NCBI GenBank assembly: GCA_024742395.1
Contig: JANSYO010000012.1
Coordinates: 1-64,000 of the forward strand
Reading direction: 5' to 3'
Length of the DNA: 64,000 nucleotides
Source: Cytophagales bacterium
Lineage (GTDB): Bacteria; Bacteroidota; Bacteroidia; Cytophagales; Spirosomataceae
Part shown: positions 44,074 through 53,529 of the stretch, piece after piece
How positions within the stretch are numbered: the stretch's first letter is position 1
Layout: the number at the start of each line of letters is the position of its first letter
Made by a program: the position numbers and the translations under genes
The notes under the pieces: generated by a model
The model's input: the letters and a program-made list of their open reading frames with translations, nothing else
What the model was told of the DNA's origin: nothing
Database searches by the model: none

Positions 44074-44586
44074 TTAAACCTTGTACATGAAATAAGGCTT
44101 AGTGAAAATAAGAAATTTTAATTGAACTTTTCTAATATACTCTTACTAAAGTTCTTCAATTTATTTAATGGACTTTCTATCTAATAATGAAACTCTACTT
44201 TCTTCTTTTTATCCTATTTTCACAAGCTTAGTATTTAAATTAGGGTAGCAATTGACTAGATGTTTGACACAAATAACCAATGTTGAATTCCTCACAAAAT
44301 CTTATAATCCCAAATATCTTAGAGTCAAACCCAATTTTCCATTGGCCTTAAACTATACCGGCACTTTTGAGTTAGTTTGTCGTGTTAAGTATAATTTTAG
44401 AAGAAGTATCAACTGATACAAAAAGACAAAAGAAAGAACAAGTGGTCTTGCAGTTTCTCTCAAGCCTATTCCTGAAAACATCAGAAAGCAATCCAAGAGA
44501 CCTCTGTTACCAGGCTAAGGCAGCCAAACGAAATTTTGTTTAATTACAAATATAAACAACACGAAAGTTAGCCCCTTTATTTAAAC
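44074..44586. other. Gene-free 513-bp gap inside the EPS locus
   Basis: Between the lipoprotein and the WecG/TagA gene I see no credible reading frame or clear terminator. The DNA is AT-rich. Around 44400-44540 a short stretch has more balanced composition and translates in fragments, possibly the debris of a lost gene, but it cannot be assigned. The gap probably separates the operon's assembly part from the outer-membrane part and may hold a second promoter. Confidence 0.5.
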
Positions 44587-45345
44587 TTAGGTAAATGGAT
44601 TCTTGTAACTTCCAATTTTTTCTTTTAGTAATAAATAAAAGAAAGGCATATCATCAACTAGATATCTTTTCCATAACCTGCCAGGCTCTTTTGCTAAACG
44701 ATACAGCCATTCAAGACCAAGATTCTGATAAATTTCAGGTGCACGATTAACAATGCCAGCTTCAAAATCAATAGTAGCTCCGAGTGCCATAAATAGCCTA
44801 ATTCCAATCAATTTATCTTTATATTGGAATATCCATTTTTCTTGTTTCGGTGCCCCTACACCCACAACAAGGACATTCGCTCCAGAATCCTTGATAATAC
44901 TTACTATCTCCATGCACTCTTTTTGGCTTTCCTCAAATCCAAACGAAGGTGAATGGGCACCAACTACAATATCCCAACCAACTTTCCGATTGATACGACT
45001 TTTTGCCTTGTCAGCAACGCCTTCCATCGATCCGAGAAGAAAGATTTTTATCTCTCGGTTTTCCCGGTGATAATTGTAATATGCGGGCAGAAATGAAGAG
45101 CCTGGAATAACTTCCTTTACTGGTTTGTTTAAGAATTTTAAACCCAATTGGACAATATTACTATCGCAAATAACCCAATCAGCTTTCTGATAGATTTTAT
45201 AGAAACCCTCATCTTTCTGTAATTTAATAAGATGATCAACATTCGGGGTCACTAATACCCCCTCCCTTATATTCCTTAACAGGTCATTTAAGCTTATATC
45301 AGTAAATTCTGCATTGAATAATCTAATTTTCTTTGTCTTTAACAT
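44587..45345 (-). CDS. WecG/TagA/CpsF family glycosyltransferase
   Basis: 252 residues from ATG 45345 (the TTG directly before it is less likely). Motifs of the family are present: LLRNIREGVLVTPNVDHL, KEVIPGSSFLPAYY, the nucleotide-binding IFLLGSMEGVADKA, VVGVGAPKQEKWI, and the C-terminal membrane-association segment NLGLEWLYRLAKEPGRLWKR. The family (GT26) transfers N-acetylmannosamine or related sugars from UDP to a lipid-linked acceptor as an early step of glycan assembly. It may add the second sugar after the initiating transferase. It lies 87 bp after the GT2 gene. Confidence 0.92.
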   Translation of the reverse strand: MLKTKKIRLFNAEFTDISLNDLLRNIREGVLVTPNVDHLIKLQKDEGFYKIYQKADWVICDSNIVQLGLKFLNKPVKEVIPGSSFLPAYYNYHRENREIKIFLLGSMEGVADKAKSRINRKVGWDIVVGAHSPSFGFEESQKECMEIVSIIKDSGANVLVVGVGAPKQEKWIFQYKDKLIGIRLFMALGATIDFEAGIVNRAPEIYQNLGLEWLYRLAKEPGRLWKRYLVDDMPFFYLLLKEKIGSYKNPFT

Positions 45346-45432
45346 CAAAATTATATTTATGAATAAAAGTAATAGCCTAGACTTTTGTAGTCTTAATTAA
45401 AATTGATTAACTCAGTTACTTAATTTAATTAG

Positions 45433-46326
45433 CTATTTTTTACGATTCTCTCTATCCTTAAGAACTGCTCTAAACCGTAAAATTTTTTCTATTCCAATCA
45501 AAATATTACTACGACTTTGAAATAGACTTTTCAGTACAAAAACGAACGTTTTAAAATCAAATTTATAGGAATTGAACAGGAAATATAGTACTGAATATTG
45601 AAACCTTACTAAGTTCAATTCTTTCAGCAAATTGTTAACTTTTAATGTTTCATTAAACCTTGAAAGAAAATATTCTGAAGTAATGGTATTCACAATACTC
45701 CCTTCACGTACAGTTACAACATATAAAACTTCATTTCTTACTTGATAAGTTTTCGCTTTAATTCCGCAACTACAAGCAAAGAACATATCGTTCCCCGCCA
45801 CAACTTCAGAGAATTGAATGCCATTAGCCTCAATAAGTTTTCTGCTATACACTTTCCCCCAAGGCACCGAATATTTGTATAAAACATCTTTTTCTCCACG
45901 TTCAATATACCCATCAATTAACGCATTAAAGAATTGATGCCTGTGAGCCGTCTTGTATGAATCCGAGTCAATTGAATTCACCTTGAAGAACACAATATCA
46001 CATCCTTCTGGATTTGGCAAACTATCCAATTGTTTGGTAAAGGAATCGTTGAAAAAGTCGTCTGAATCTGCAAATATAACCCAATCGCCCTTTACTTTGC
46101 TCAATCCAATATTCCTACTCGCTCCTGCTCCTCGATTTCCATCATTCGCGTATAACTCTACATTCAAGTATTGTTGGCACAAAGAAGTCAATTTCGGAAG
46201 AAGATCTTCTCTACTTCTGTCATCCACGACCACAACTTGGATATCGTTACGATTGGGTATCGACTCGAGCAATCTTTTGAGATATACAACCGCATTTTTG
46301 TGCGGAATTATTATTGAATACATCAT
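45433..46326 (-). CDS. Family 2 glycosyltransferase
   Basis: 297 residues. GT-A fold: YSIIIPHKNAVVYLKRLLES at the start, VVVVDDRS, GNRGAGASRNIGL, and the metal-binding DXD region FADSDDFF (~92-99). The remaining ~190 residues are less conserved and set acceptor specificity; a basic C-terminus could attach to the membrane. It transfers a sugar to the growing repeat unit in the cytoplasm; donor and linkage are unknown. It lies five bases after the pyruvyl transferase stop, in the same operon. Confidence 0.92.
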   Translation of the reverse strand: MMYSIIIPHKNAVVYLKRLLESIPNRNDIQVVVVDDRSREDLLPKLTSLCQQYLNVELYANDGNRGAGASRNIGLSKVKGDWVIFADSDDFFNDSFTKQLDSLPNPEGCDIVFFKVNSIDSDSYKTAHRHQFFNALIDGYIERGEKDVLYKYSVPWGKVYSRKLIEANGIQFSEVVAGNDMFFACSCGIKAKTYQVRNEVLYVVTVREGSIVNTITSEYFLSRFNETLKVNNLLKELNLVRFQYSVLYFLFNSYKFDFKTFVFVLKSLFQSRSNILIGIEKILRFRAVLKDRENRKK

Positions 46327-46331
46327 AAGAC

Positions 46332-47471
46332 TCAGTTGTTTGAAAATATAAATTCCATTTTCTCCTTTGAAAGTGTTTCTTGAGCCGATTCAGCGACTTT
46401 CAATTCTTTCATCAACTTGTCTCTGTCTTTCAATATTTCATCGAACTGAGCTAAACTGGATTCCATACTTTGATTCGAATCAATCAACAATGTCCCTAGC
46501 TTCACATCCGTGAAAATCCCCTTGATTTTTACATGTTTATCAATATCTGTTACAATTATCGGGAGACATCCAAATTTTTGTGCCAAAAGGGCCACATGTA
46601 GCCTGTTCGTAAGCACCAATGCGGCTTGTGCATAATAACTTGCTTCTTCAATGTGAATTTGCTTCTCCCGGAAACTCACATCCCCCAAACTTCCCAACTT
46701 GTCGTATGCGAGCCTAGAAAACTCGAAATCCGGTGTAACTTGATAGACTATTTCAAAACAAAACGCATCCTTATACTCCAATACAATCGCCTTCAAAAGC
46801 TCCAACAAGCCTTCACCGTATTCTTCATTACTACTATCAGAGTGCACAGCTTCTCTGAAAGAAAACATGATTTTGAACTTCTCCTTTCCATTCTCCACAG
46901 GAGACGATAAGTTCCCTTCCCCAGACGGCGAATATGTCCAGCACAAATCGGGAAAGAACTCGGCCTTTTGAATTCCTAAATCCTTTACAAATTGTAGAGA
47001 AATGGAATCACGTACGAAATAATAATTAACAAATTTCGACCTAAACCTCTCGCCTATCTTCCCCATCGGGCTCAATGGCCCTATCGAAAATCCAATTTTA
47101 ATAATTCGAACGCCCAAAACACGCAGGAACATATAATAAAAACCAGACAAAAGATATTTTAACCCTACCACAAATGAGTTTTCGAATTGGTGACCAGGAG
47201 GAGAAGCCAAATAATACACCTGCTCCTTCTTGATCAGAAAGTTTTTAAAAGCCGACTGCAGCAATATGGCATAAAAGGAAGAGTAACCTGATGTAACTCG
47301 CTCATTGTCGTTTAATCCCAAACCTTTAACATATTGTTCTGGCATTCCTTTATCATCACTTACAATTATTTTGCAAAACTTTCTGAAATGATTTAATAAG
47401 GCTTTGTTAATTAATAAATCACCAATATTTTCATATTGCGTATATCCTTTATAGAACAACGTTCTCTTCAT
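46332..47471 (-). CDS. Polysaccharide pyruvyl transferase family protein
   Basis: 379 residues. The N-terminus YENIGDLLINKALLNHF is typical of the family, followed by a GT-B-like fold with KIGFSIGPLSPMG, VRDSISLQFVKDLG, and the C-terminal signature LVLTNRLHVALLAQKFGCL, where a histidine takes part in transfer. These enzymes use phosphoenolpyruvate to add pyruvate ketals to sugars, giving acidic exopolysaccharide. Its start overlaps the GT4 gene by 23 bases. A second family member at 49873 has only distant similarity, so the two probably modify different sugars. Confidence 0.88.
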   Translation of the reverse strand: MKRTLFYKGYTQYENIGDLLINKALLNHFRKFCKIIVSDDKGMPEQYVKGLGLNDNERVTSGYSSFYAILLQSAFKNFLIKKEQVYYLASPPGHQFENSFVVGLKYLLSGFYYMFLRVLGVRIIKIGFSIGPLSPMGKIGERFRSKFVNYYFVRDSISLQFVKDLGIQKAEFFPDLCWTYSPSGEGNLSSPVENGKEKFKIMFSFREAVHSDSSNEEYGEGLLELLKAIVLEYKDAFCFEIVYQVTPDFEFSRLAYDKLGSLGDVSFREKQIHIEEASYYAQAALVLTNRLHVALLAQKFGCLPIIVTDIDKHVKIKGIFTDVKLGTLLIDSNQSMESSLAQFDEILKDRDKLMKELKVAESAQETLSKEKMEFIFSNN

Positions 47472-48582
47472 TAGTTTTCATTAGTATTTTATAACAGTTA
47501 AAATATTCTTTCTCTGTATGTTGTGCATCAAACTTTTCTGAGAAGCTCTTTCTTTTCGAAATAGCATCTTCTTTATCTATCGATTTATCTTTCAGTAGTT
47601 CCAATAACTTCTCAGACAATAATTTCTGAGACTGAACAACCAATTCGGGTTCCACCATACTGATCAACTCCTCAAGACCACCTCCGTCTTTCATTACTAC
47701 AACCGGTTTGCCTAAATGAAGGCACTCTATGGCTACTAGACCGAAAGGCTCTGAAACAGATGGGAAAACACAAATATCCATTGCATTTTGGAAGGCTGTA
47801 ACCTGATTCTGAAAGCCCGCAAAAACAACCTTTTCTTCTATTCCTAGGTCCTCTGCCCTTTTCTTCAGAGAAGTCATTTCGGGACCATCTCCAGCCAGCA
47901 ATAAGATCACATCCTTTTCTTGCTTTAACACCTCGCTAAAGGCATTTATCAAAAAATCAACCCTCTTCCATCCAATAAACCTCGAGGTCGTCCCGATAAT
48001 TCTCTTGTTCCTTAACACAGGAAAAGCATTAAAAGGCAGCTCCTTATCAAATGTTTTATTGAAGCGAACACCATTGTAAATGACAAAGTTGTTTTTAGCA
48101 CTTACCCTTTTATCTATCCAGAATTTTTGAGAATATTTGGAGTTATTTACAACACCGGCACAATGATTATTCAATTGCCAAACTTGTAAGTTACTTTTCA
48201 ATTTTTGATACAAACTTCCTTCTCTTCTCACTGCCCCAGCAGTATGCACTGTAAATAATACCGGGGTACCTGAAGAGGCTAAGACCTTTAACAGTGCCGG
48301 CTTGTATATATGTAATTGTGCCACATGATATTGTGAGACGATTTCGCATATTCTTGTATAATTTGACCAACGTAAATCAAAAGGCTTGATTTGTACATAG
48401 TGAATTGTTACACCCAAGTCCAGCAATCTTTTATTGGCAACTAATTCTTCGCTTTGACAACAGAGTATGGCCACTTCCAAATCGGGGTTTTGTTTTTGGG
48501 CCTGCACGATATAAAACAAAAAGCTTTCTACCCCTCCAAAAAGAAAATCGTGCACAATATGTATGACCCGGCTTGTTTTCAT
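47449..48582 (-). CDS. Family 4 glycosyltransferase (GT-B)
   Basis: 377 residues. The N-terminal half starts IHIVHDFLFGGVESFLFYI, typical of GT4. The C-terminal half has GTTSRFIGWKRVDFLINAF, LLAGDGPEMTSLKKRA, and the donor-binding block FPSVSEPFGLVAIECLHLGK with the EX7E glutamates. It is a retaining transferase using a nucleotide sugar. It overlaps the downstream pyruvyl transferase by 23 bases, indicating coupled translation. Confidence 0.94.
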   Translation of the reverse strand: MKTSRVIHIVHDFLFGGVESFLFYIVQAQKQNPDLEVAILCCQSEELVANKRLLDLGVTIHYVQIKPFDLRWSNYTRICEIVSQYHVAQLHIYKPALLKVLASSGTPVLFTVHTAGAVRREGSLYQKLKSNLQVWQLNNHCAGVVNNSKYSQKFWIDKRVSAKNNFVIYNGVRFNKTFDKELPFNAFPVLRNKRIIGTTSRFIGWKRVDFLINAFSEVLKQEKDVILLLAGDGPEMTSLKKRAEDLGIEEKVVFAGFQNQVTAFQNAMDICVFPSVSEPFGLVAIECLHLGKPVVVMKDGGGLEELISMVEPELVVQSQKLLSEKLLELLKDKSIDKEDAISKRKSFSEKFDAQHTEKEYFNCYKILMKTNEENVVL

Positions 48583-48608
48583 CTTAAATTAAGCTATCAG
48601 AAATTGAA

Positions 48609-49895
48609 TTAGATTGCAAGACTGCCTTCCGAAGAACCATAAATGTTTTTTGGGGGGGCGGCTAATCTTTTCATATACTGCAACTTTCTCTTTCCCAAAC
48701 TAATTATATACAATGCCATACAGAAGGTGGGTATTGTTCCCAGCAAAGTAGAACCTGCCACATTGCCTAAAAAAAGGAAATACACGTAAAATTTGGCATA
48801 CTCGTACTCTGGTGGGACGCTGGTCCAAAGTACCAACCATAAAATTGAGAGAAAAATCAAAAGTCCAAAGAACCCAAAATATAAAAATATCGATGCATAG
48901 CCCACATCATTTGGTATCAACCCCCTACTCCGTCCATAATAATCAATAAAGTGTCCATACTTTGATTTACCCAGCGTAAACATTCCGTTACCGAAAACAT
49001 CATTTAACACATTACGTGAAACCTCAGTAAAATAGAACTTGTAAGCGGCTATTCGAACATTATCTTCTCCCTCTTGTTGGGCTTCTATTTCTTGGTTAGT
49101 TCTTCCTTGTAAACCCTCAATGATAGTAGGTGCCAAAATGGGAACCAAAAGGGCCGAGCCACAAATCAGGCCAATAACACCTACTTTTTTAAAGAAGGAC
49201 ATTTCTTTCATATAAAATAGCACACCTAGCAACAAACTTAAGAGGATCGCTTGCCGGCCAAGCTGAAGTACAATTGTGACAAAAAATAAAACTACAAGAG
49301 CAAACCATTTTTTGACATTTTTACTTTTCTTCAATTTACCAATTGCTAAGAAATACGCTATAAATAAGGGCCCACCACCAATTAGCGTAAGACGTATTCT
49401 AGAGAGGCCTCTTTCCGTATCAATTTCCTTACCCAACTCTCCGTATCCCATAAAAAGACGTACCGGGGCAACTGCTAAGGCTAAGTAGAAACACAATAAA
49501 AATACAATCGTAAACCACCAAATTACTTTTTCAATTTCTCCTAAGCTCATATTCTTTTCTAGAAAATAGAAGTAGATAATGAATGAAAAAAAAGGTATTG
49601 AAGAAATCAGTGTAAAAAGAATATTTTGCCCCCATGTTCCTGTGCAAATAATACCAGAAACTAATACACAGAAAAAAATATATCTAATAGTAGAGGAGAA
49701 TACATCATTAAATCTAGTTCTTAATAAAGCTTTTGAAACAATAAAAAATACACCGATAAGCACAGGATAGTACACTATTTTCCACATCATGTCTGTAAAA
49801 CCCAATGGTCTAAACAGCCTTACGTAGAGAAGACAAAATAGTAAAACAAATACACCCTCTCGACTTATTTTATTATTTTTCGACTGTGACCTCAT
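48609..49895 (-). CDS. Wzy-like O-antigen/EPS polymerase
   Basis: 428 residues with about eleven hydrophobic helices and a periplasmic loop ~255-320 (RTNQEIEAQQEGEDNVRIAA), the pattern of Wzy/O-ligase family proteins. Primary sequence is poorly conserved, so the assignment rests on topology and position. It would join lipid-linked repeat units in the periplasm. A run of seven C in the coding strand (48652-48658) near the 3' end affects only the last dozen codons. Its start overlaps the preceding pyruvyl transferase by 23 bases. Confidence 0.85.
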   Translation of the reverse strand: MRSQSKNNKISREGVFVLLFCLLYVRLFRPLGFTDMMWKIVYYPVLIGVFFIVSKALLRTRFNDVFSSTIRYIFFCVLVSGIICTGTWGQNILFTLISSIPFFSFIIYFYFLEKNMSLGEIEKVIWWFTIVFLLCFYLALAVAPVRLFMGYGELGKEIDTERGLSRIRLTLIGGGPLFIAYFLAIGKLKKSKNVKKWFALVVLFFVTIVLQLGRQAILLSLLLGVLFYMKEMSFFKKVGVIGLICGSALLVPILAPTIIEGLQGRTNQEIEAQQEGEDNVRIAAYKFYFTEVSRNVLNDVFGNGMFTLGKSKYGHFIDYYGRSRGLIPNDVGYASIFLYFGFFGLLIFLSILWLVLWTSVPPEYEYAKFYVYFLFLGNVAGSTLLGTIPTFCMALYIISLGKRKLQYMKRLAAPPKNIYGSSEGSLAI

Positions 49896-50988
49896 TCTCT
49901 AGGTTCAAGAATTTCTCGGCTTCTTTTCTCAAAACACTTAACATTGAATTGGGATTTTTAAAATCCATTTTCCATTTAATTGATTCTGGAAGACTGTTCA
50001 CATCATCCACCAACCTGTCTCTTAAACCTACCCTATCCAATAAATTCATTACTCTATAGGGATTTGACTTCTTGTATACACTAAAAAAGTCCTTATTGAA
50101 GTTCACCGCGAAAGCAGTACCATGAAAGGAGTTGGATACTACAAAACTGGCTTTATTCAATAAACCTAAAAACTCTTCAGGCCCAAGATTATCAAACGTG
50201 TAATCTATATTAACACTTGTTTTCACTCTAAACAGTGATACTATAGGCAGGCCCAAAACTTCACGCACTCGATCAGCAATGGCTAAAGTTCGCTGATCAT
50301 TATTAAATGTGTAGAGCAAGATGAATTCAGAAGGACAATCCTCTTGAATATCCCTAGCTATCTCATTCCATTCCATTTTATTTAAAAGAAGTGTAGGATC
50401 TAAGCCCACTTGAATATCCTCTTGAATTGATTGCAATTGGTCCCGTAGGTATTCTTCCCGAACTGCTATCCTATCATATCCAGAAAAATACTTCTTTAAT
50501 TTCAAAGATTCTCTCTCATTGAACTGATATGCCCCAGCACTAGACGCATAAGCCAATTTCAATCCAGAGAACTTGACGTCAAGAAAAAAAACTTGATCCA
50601 AATCACCACCAGTAAATTCGGGGTTCCATAATTGATCACTTCCGCTGACTAAAACCTTATACTCGTCGGCCAGAGATTGCAAATCTTCAATATTGTATAC
50701 CCTATCCGACAGTTTTATATTCTGTTTTAAAAACTGGTCAAACTTCTGTTCCTTTTGATAGTTACGCCGAAGGATATAGTAGGACACGAAATGCTTTATA
50801 TTCTCAGTTAACGATTTTTTGTTATCATACAATTTATGTGTATACTTTTCGGTCAATGCAGGCTGTCTATAATCAATACACTCTGCTGTGTACGAGCCTG
50901 ATTTATTCAAATATTTACTTAGGGCATAAGCTTGCAGCATACCACCATAGTTGTAAACATTATGAAATGTGACGATTCCGATCTTCAT
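49873..50988 (-). CDS. Polysaccharide pyruvyl transferase family protein (second)
   Basis: 371 residues. Family start GIVTFHNVYNYGGMLQAYAL, then LVSGSDQLWNPEF, FFLDVKFSGLKLAYASSAGA, YDRIAVREEY and the histidine-containing ASFVVSNSFHGTAFAVNF. It belongs to the subgroup often next to nitroreductase or F420-hydrogenase-like genes in capsule clusters; here the nitroreductase stop and this ATG directly abut (50989/50988). It may add a pyruvate ketal. The other member at 46332 is divergent. Confidence 0.9.
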   Translation of the reverse strand: MKIGIVTFHNVYNYGGMLQAYALSKYLNKSGSYTAECIDYRQPALTEKYTHKLYDNKKSLTENIKHFVSYYILRRNYQKEQKFDQFLKQNIKLSDRVYNIEDLQSLADEYKVLVSGSDQLWNPEFTGGDLDQVFFLDVKFSGLKLAYASSAGAYQFNERESLKLKKYFSGYDRIAVREEYLRDQLQSIQEDIQVGLDPTLLLNKMEWNEIARDIQEDCPSEFILLYTFNNDQRTLAIADRVREVLGLPIVSLFRVKTSVNIDYTFDNLGPEEFLGLLNKASFVVSNSFHGTAFAVNFNKDFFSVYKKSNPYRVMNLLDRVGLRDRLVDDVNSLPESIKWKMDFKNPNSMLSVLRKEAEKFLNLENEVTVEK

Positions 50989-51975
50989 TTAATTAAATAT
51001 TTTTGCTACATCTTTTACTTCCAATCTTGGTGAAGAGGCTATCTCGAACAATTCGGGCACATAGCCGCAAGACACCACCAAGCCAATTCTTTCGTTATCC
51101 GGAACCCCGAGAAGTGCACGCATAGCCTCATCTCTTTTATGGTCCACACTCCAATTCAAAGGACAAGCTCCTATCTCATAGTGATGAAATGCATTCAACA
51201 AAGACATGGCAAACATACCAGTATTTATATATGATTCGTTTCTGTCATTTACTCCTTGGAAGTAGGAAATATTAGCTGAAAGTACCAATATAGTATTCGC
51301 CAAATGCCCAAACCCTCTATTACCGTATTGCAATTGGAGTACTTTCTTTTTCATTTCAGTACCCCTCACCACATAAATTCGATTCAGTTGCCTGTTACAT
51401 GAGGTTGGAGACTTTAAGGCCAACTTGATGCAATTCTCAATCACATCCAATGAAATTTCCTTGTCTATGTAATTTCTAGATGAGTATCGAGATTGAGAAA
51501 ACGTCTCAAAAGAAGAATTCTTGAATTTAAAAAACTCCTCTCTGGTATATTTTAATTGCCGAGTACCTTCAGCCAAACCAATGCGGTTTACAAAAGCCTT
51601 GTGTTTTATAACCAATACCTCAGGCAGTTCAAAGTTACTTTCTTCATGAAAATTGAAATACTCATTCAATACCCCAATGCTGTGTTTGAACTCTAAGGCT
51701 GTCTTATTGTATCCCAAATCTTCATACCTCTGCAATAATCCCAGCAAATCTTCAACTACAGGCTGGCCAAAACCCATTCTTGTTTCTGGCATAGTAAGTC
51801 CTTTTTCTATAACATGATATAGAATGGTCAATCTACCTTTAAATGCGTCTTCATTTGTAAAATCTTGCTGCACATTTGAGTAGCGATAAAACCTTCGCAT
51901 ATCGTAATAATAAATCCGCAAGACTCTGAGGTAAACAATTACCTTCTTTATAAGTAGTTTTCTTAAGCTATTCAT
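50989..51975 (-). CDS. Nitroreductase-family flavoprotein in the EPS locus
   Basis: 328 residues. The C-terminal ~190 residues are a nitroreductase fold: FSQSRYSSRNYIDKEISLDV (FMN phosphate arginines), CIKLALKSPTSCNRQLNRIY, and a GACPLNWSVDHKRDEAMRAL segment. The N-terminal ~130 residues are an extra helical region (YHVIEKGLTMPETRMGFGQP) not found in ordinary nitroreductases. Members of this long type recur in polysaccharide clusters beside pyruvyl transferases, so a flavin-dependent sugar or intermediate modification is more likely than nitro reduction. It overlaps the flippase gene by four bases (ATGA) and abuts the pyruvyl transferase. Confidence 0.85.
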   Translation of the reverse strand: MNSLRKLLIKKVIVYLRVLRIYYYDMRRFYRYSNVQQDFTNEDAFKGRLTILYHVIEKGLTMPETRMGFGQPVVEDLLGLLQRYEDLGYNKTALEFKHSIGVLNEYFNFHEESNFELPEVLVIKHKAFVNRIGLAEGTRQLKYTREEFFKFKNSSFETFSQSRYSSRNYIDKEISLDVIENCIKLALKSPTSCNRQLNRIYVVRGTEMKKKVLQLQYGNRGFGHLANTILVLSANISYFQGVNDRNESYINTGMFAMSLLNAFHHYEIGACPLNWSVDHKRDEAMRALLGVPDNERIGLVVSCGYVPELFEIASSPRLEVKDVAKIFN

Positions 51976-53510
51976 GTAATTAATCCTTTCTTTTTAAAAA
52001 ACTTGCCCATTATTATTTTAACAAGCACGTCTTTTTCTTCAGGGGCCATACCGAAAATAAATATCGCAATTGACAATACTAAAGCGTTCATACAGAAGCT
52101 AACCAATATTCGAATATTGGATGGCTCCATTAGAACATTGATCAGTATACTAGAAACCACCGTAATCAAGCCAACCGTTAAAAAACGAAACATAACATCC
52201 ATCCCGAATCTTTTCAGACGCAGACCAATGACATTCCGACAAATCATCAATCTTAAAAATAATGACATGATTTCCATTGCTGTGGATGCCAAAAGGACGT
52301 ATAAAATAGGACTTCCAATTGAAAGTAAATAGTAAGTAATTGGAACAATTAAAATAATAATTGACCCAACCACTGTTTGATAAAGTTTTATTTTTCCTGT
52401 CGCCTGAACTGCTGATTTGAGTCCAACGGATAACTGATTAATTACAGCATTAATTAGAATAATAGAACAAAAAATCTTTGCCTCTTCCGGTACATTACCT
52501 AACCAAAGAGCAAGCACATTGTCCATTTCCAGAATCAGCGGAACTACAATATACAATAATAAAAAAGAGGAACTTTTACTTGACAAAAGTGCCAAGCGAA
52601 TCATCCTACTCCTATCTCCCGCCCCCTCACTCTTCATAATTTGAGGGTTTAATGCTTTATTGATAATTACTGAGAAAGATCTCAACTGAGCATTCATTTG
52701 TTGAGATATGGCGTATGTCCCATTAATATTAACCCCAAGAAATCTATTCAGCACAACTGCAACACCCTGACTAGATGCTACATAGCAAAGAGAACCAAAT
52801 AAATTCCAGCTCGCATAAGATAACATTTCTTTAAACTTATATAATTCTCGCACTTCGCTCAAAGATATCCCTGCCTCTTCATATTTAAACTTACACCACA
52901 ACGTTTTGAGTAAGCGAATCAACACAGTAATTGAGACAATGAATACACTGTATGCTATTAATCTATCACTTTGAAAATAGCTGACAGCTAATGCTGCTCC
53001 AAGTTTTAGAAGTGTCTCAAAAAATCCAAGCACTGAATCAAAAATAAGGTCTTCTTTGGCGTTTATCAATGAATCATACGGTACTGCATTCACAGTAAAA
53101 AAGGTGCTCACTACCATCAAATGAAAACACCATAGGGCTTCGTTAATCTTATCCTCGGGTATATTCAAGAACCCGTTGAAAAGGATTATTCTAAGGACCT
53201 CCAGAATAACGATCAAAACTACACTAATAAGGAAATGTATACTGACACTAGAGTTGAAAATCTTTTTGAGGATCGATAAATCGGAGCCTGCCATATGAAA
53301 AGACAAATACCTTTGTGTAGTGATAGTCATTGCACCATTTATAAATGCAAGCATAAGTACAACCCCTGCTATTAGATTATATATGCCAAAATCAGCAATT
53401 CCAAGATTCGAAAGTAGAACTCTTGTAGCATACAAGGTTCCTACAGCCGATAAAGCCAATTTGGCATAGAGGAAAACTGTATTATTAACTACCCTTTTTG
53501 CGTTACTCAA
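51972..53510 (-). CDS. Wzx-like polysaccharide flippase (MATE/MVF superfamily)
   Basis: 512 residues, about 14 transmembrane helices. The N-terminus YATRVLLSNLGIADFGIYNL and AFINGAMTITTQRYLSFHMA are typical of Bacteroidota Wzx proteins. It moves the lipid-linked repeat unit across the inner membrane. The only in-frame initiator is TTG at 53510, giving MSNAKRVVNN; no ATG is available before the first helix. Twenty bases separate it from the tyrosine kinase. Confidence 0.92.
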   Translation of the reverse strand: MSNAKRVVNNTVFLYAKLALSAVGTLYATRVLLSNLGIADFGIYNLIAGVVLMLAFINGAMTITTQRYLSFHMAGSDLSILKKIFNSSVSIHFLISVVLIVILEVLRIILFNGFLNIPEDKINEALWCFHLMVVSTFFTVNAVPYDSLINAKEDLIFDSVLGFFETLLKLGAALAVSYFQSDRLIAYSVFIVSITVLIRLLKTLWCKFKYEEAGISLSEVRELYKFKEMLSYASWNLFGSLCYVASSQGVAVVLNRFLGVNINGTYAISQQMNAQLRSFSVIINKALNPQIMKSEGAGDRSRMIRLALLSSKSSSFLLLYIVVPLILEMDNVLALWLGNVPEEAKIFCSIILINAVINQLSVGLKSAVQATGKIKLYQTVVGSIIILIVPITYYLLSIGSPILYVLLASTAMEIMSLFLRLMICRNVIGLRLKRFGMDVMFRFLTVGLITVVSSILINVLMEPSNIRILVSFCMNALVLSIAIFIFGMAPEEKDVLVKIIMGKFFKKKGLIT

Positions 53511-53529
53511 CCCTTGTAAGTGTTAATTG

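Noticed and set aside
44368-44586. A MITE-like or insertion-sequence remnant, with vaguely similar GTTAGTTTGTCGTGTT and CTAACTTTCGTGTT ends.
   Set aside because: The ends match only partly, there is no target duplication, and no transposase fragment can be identified.
45346-45353. TAATTTTG on the minus strand as a -7 element for the WecG/TagA gene.
   Set aside because: It abuts the ATG directly, so the transcript would start inside the coding sequence.
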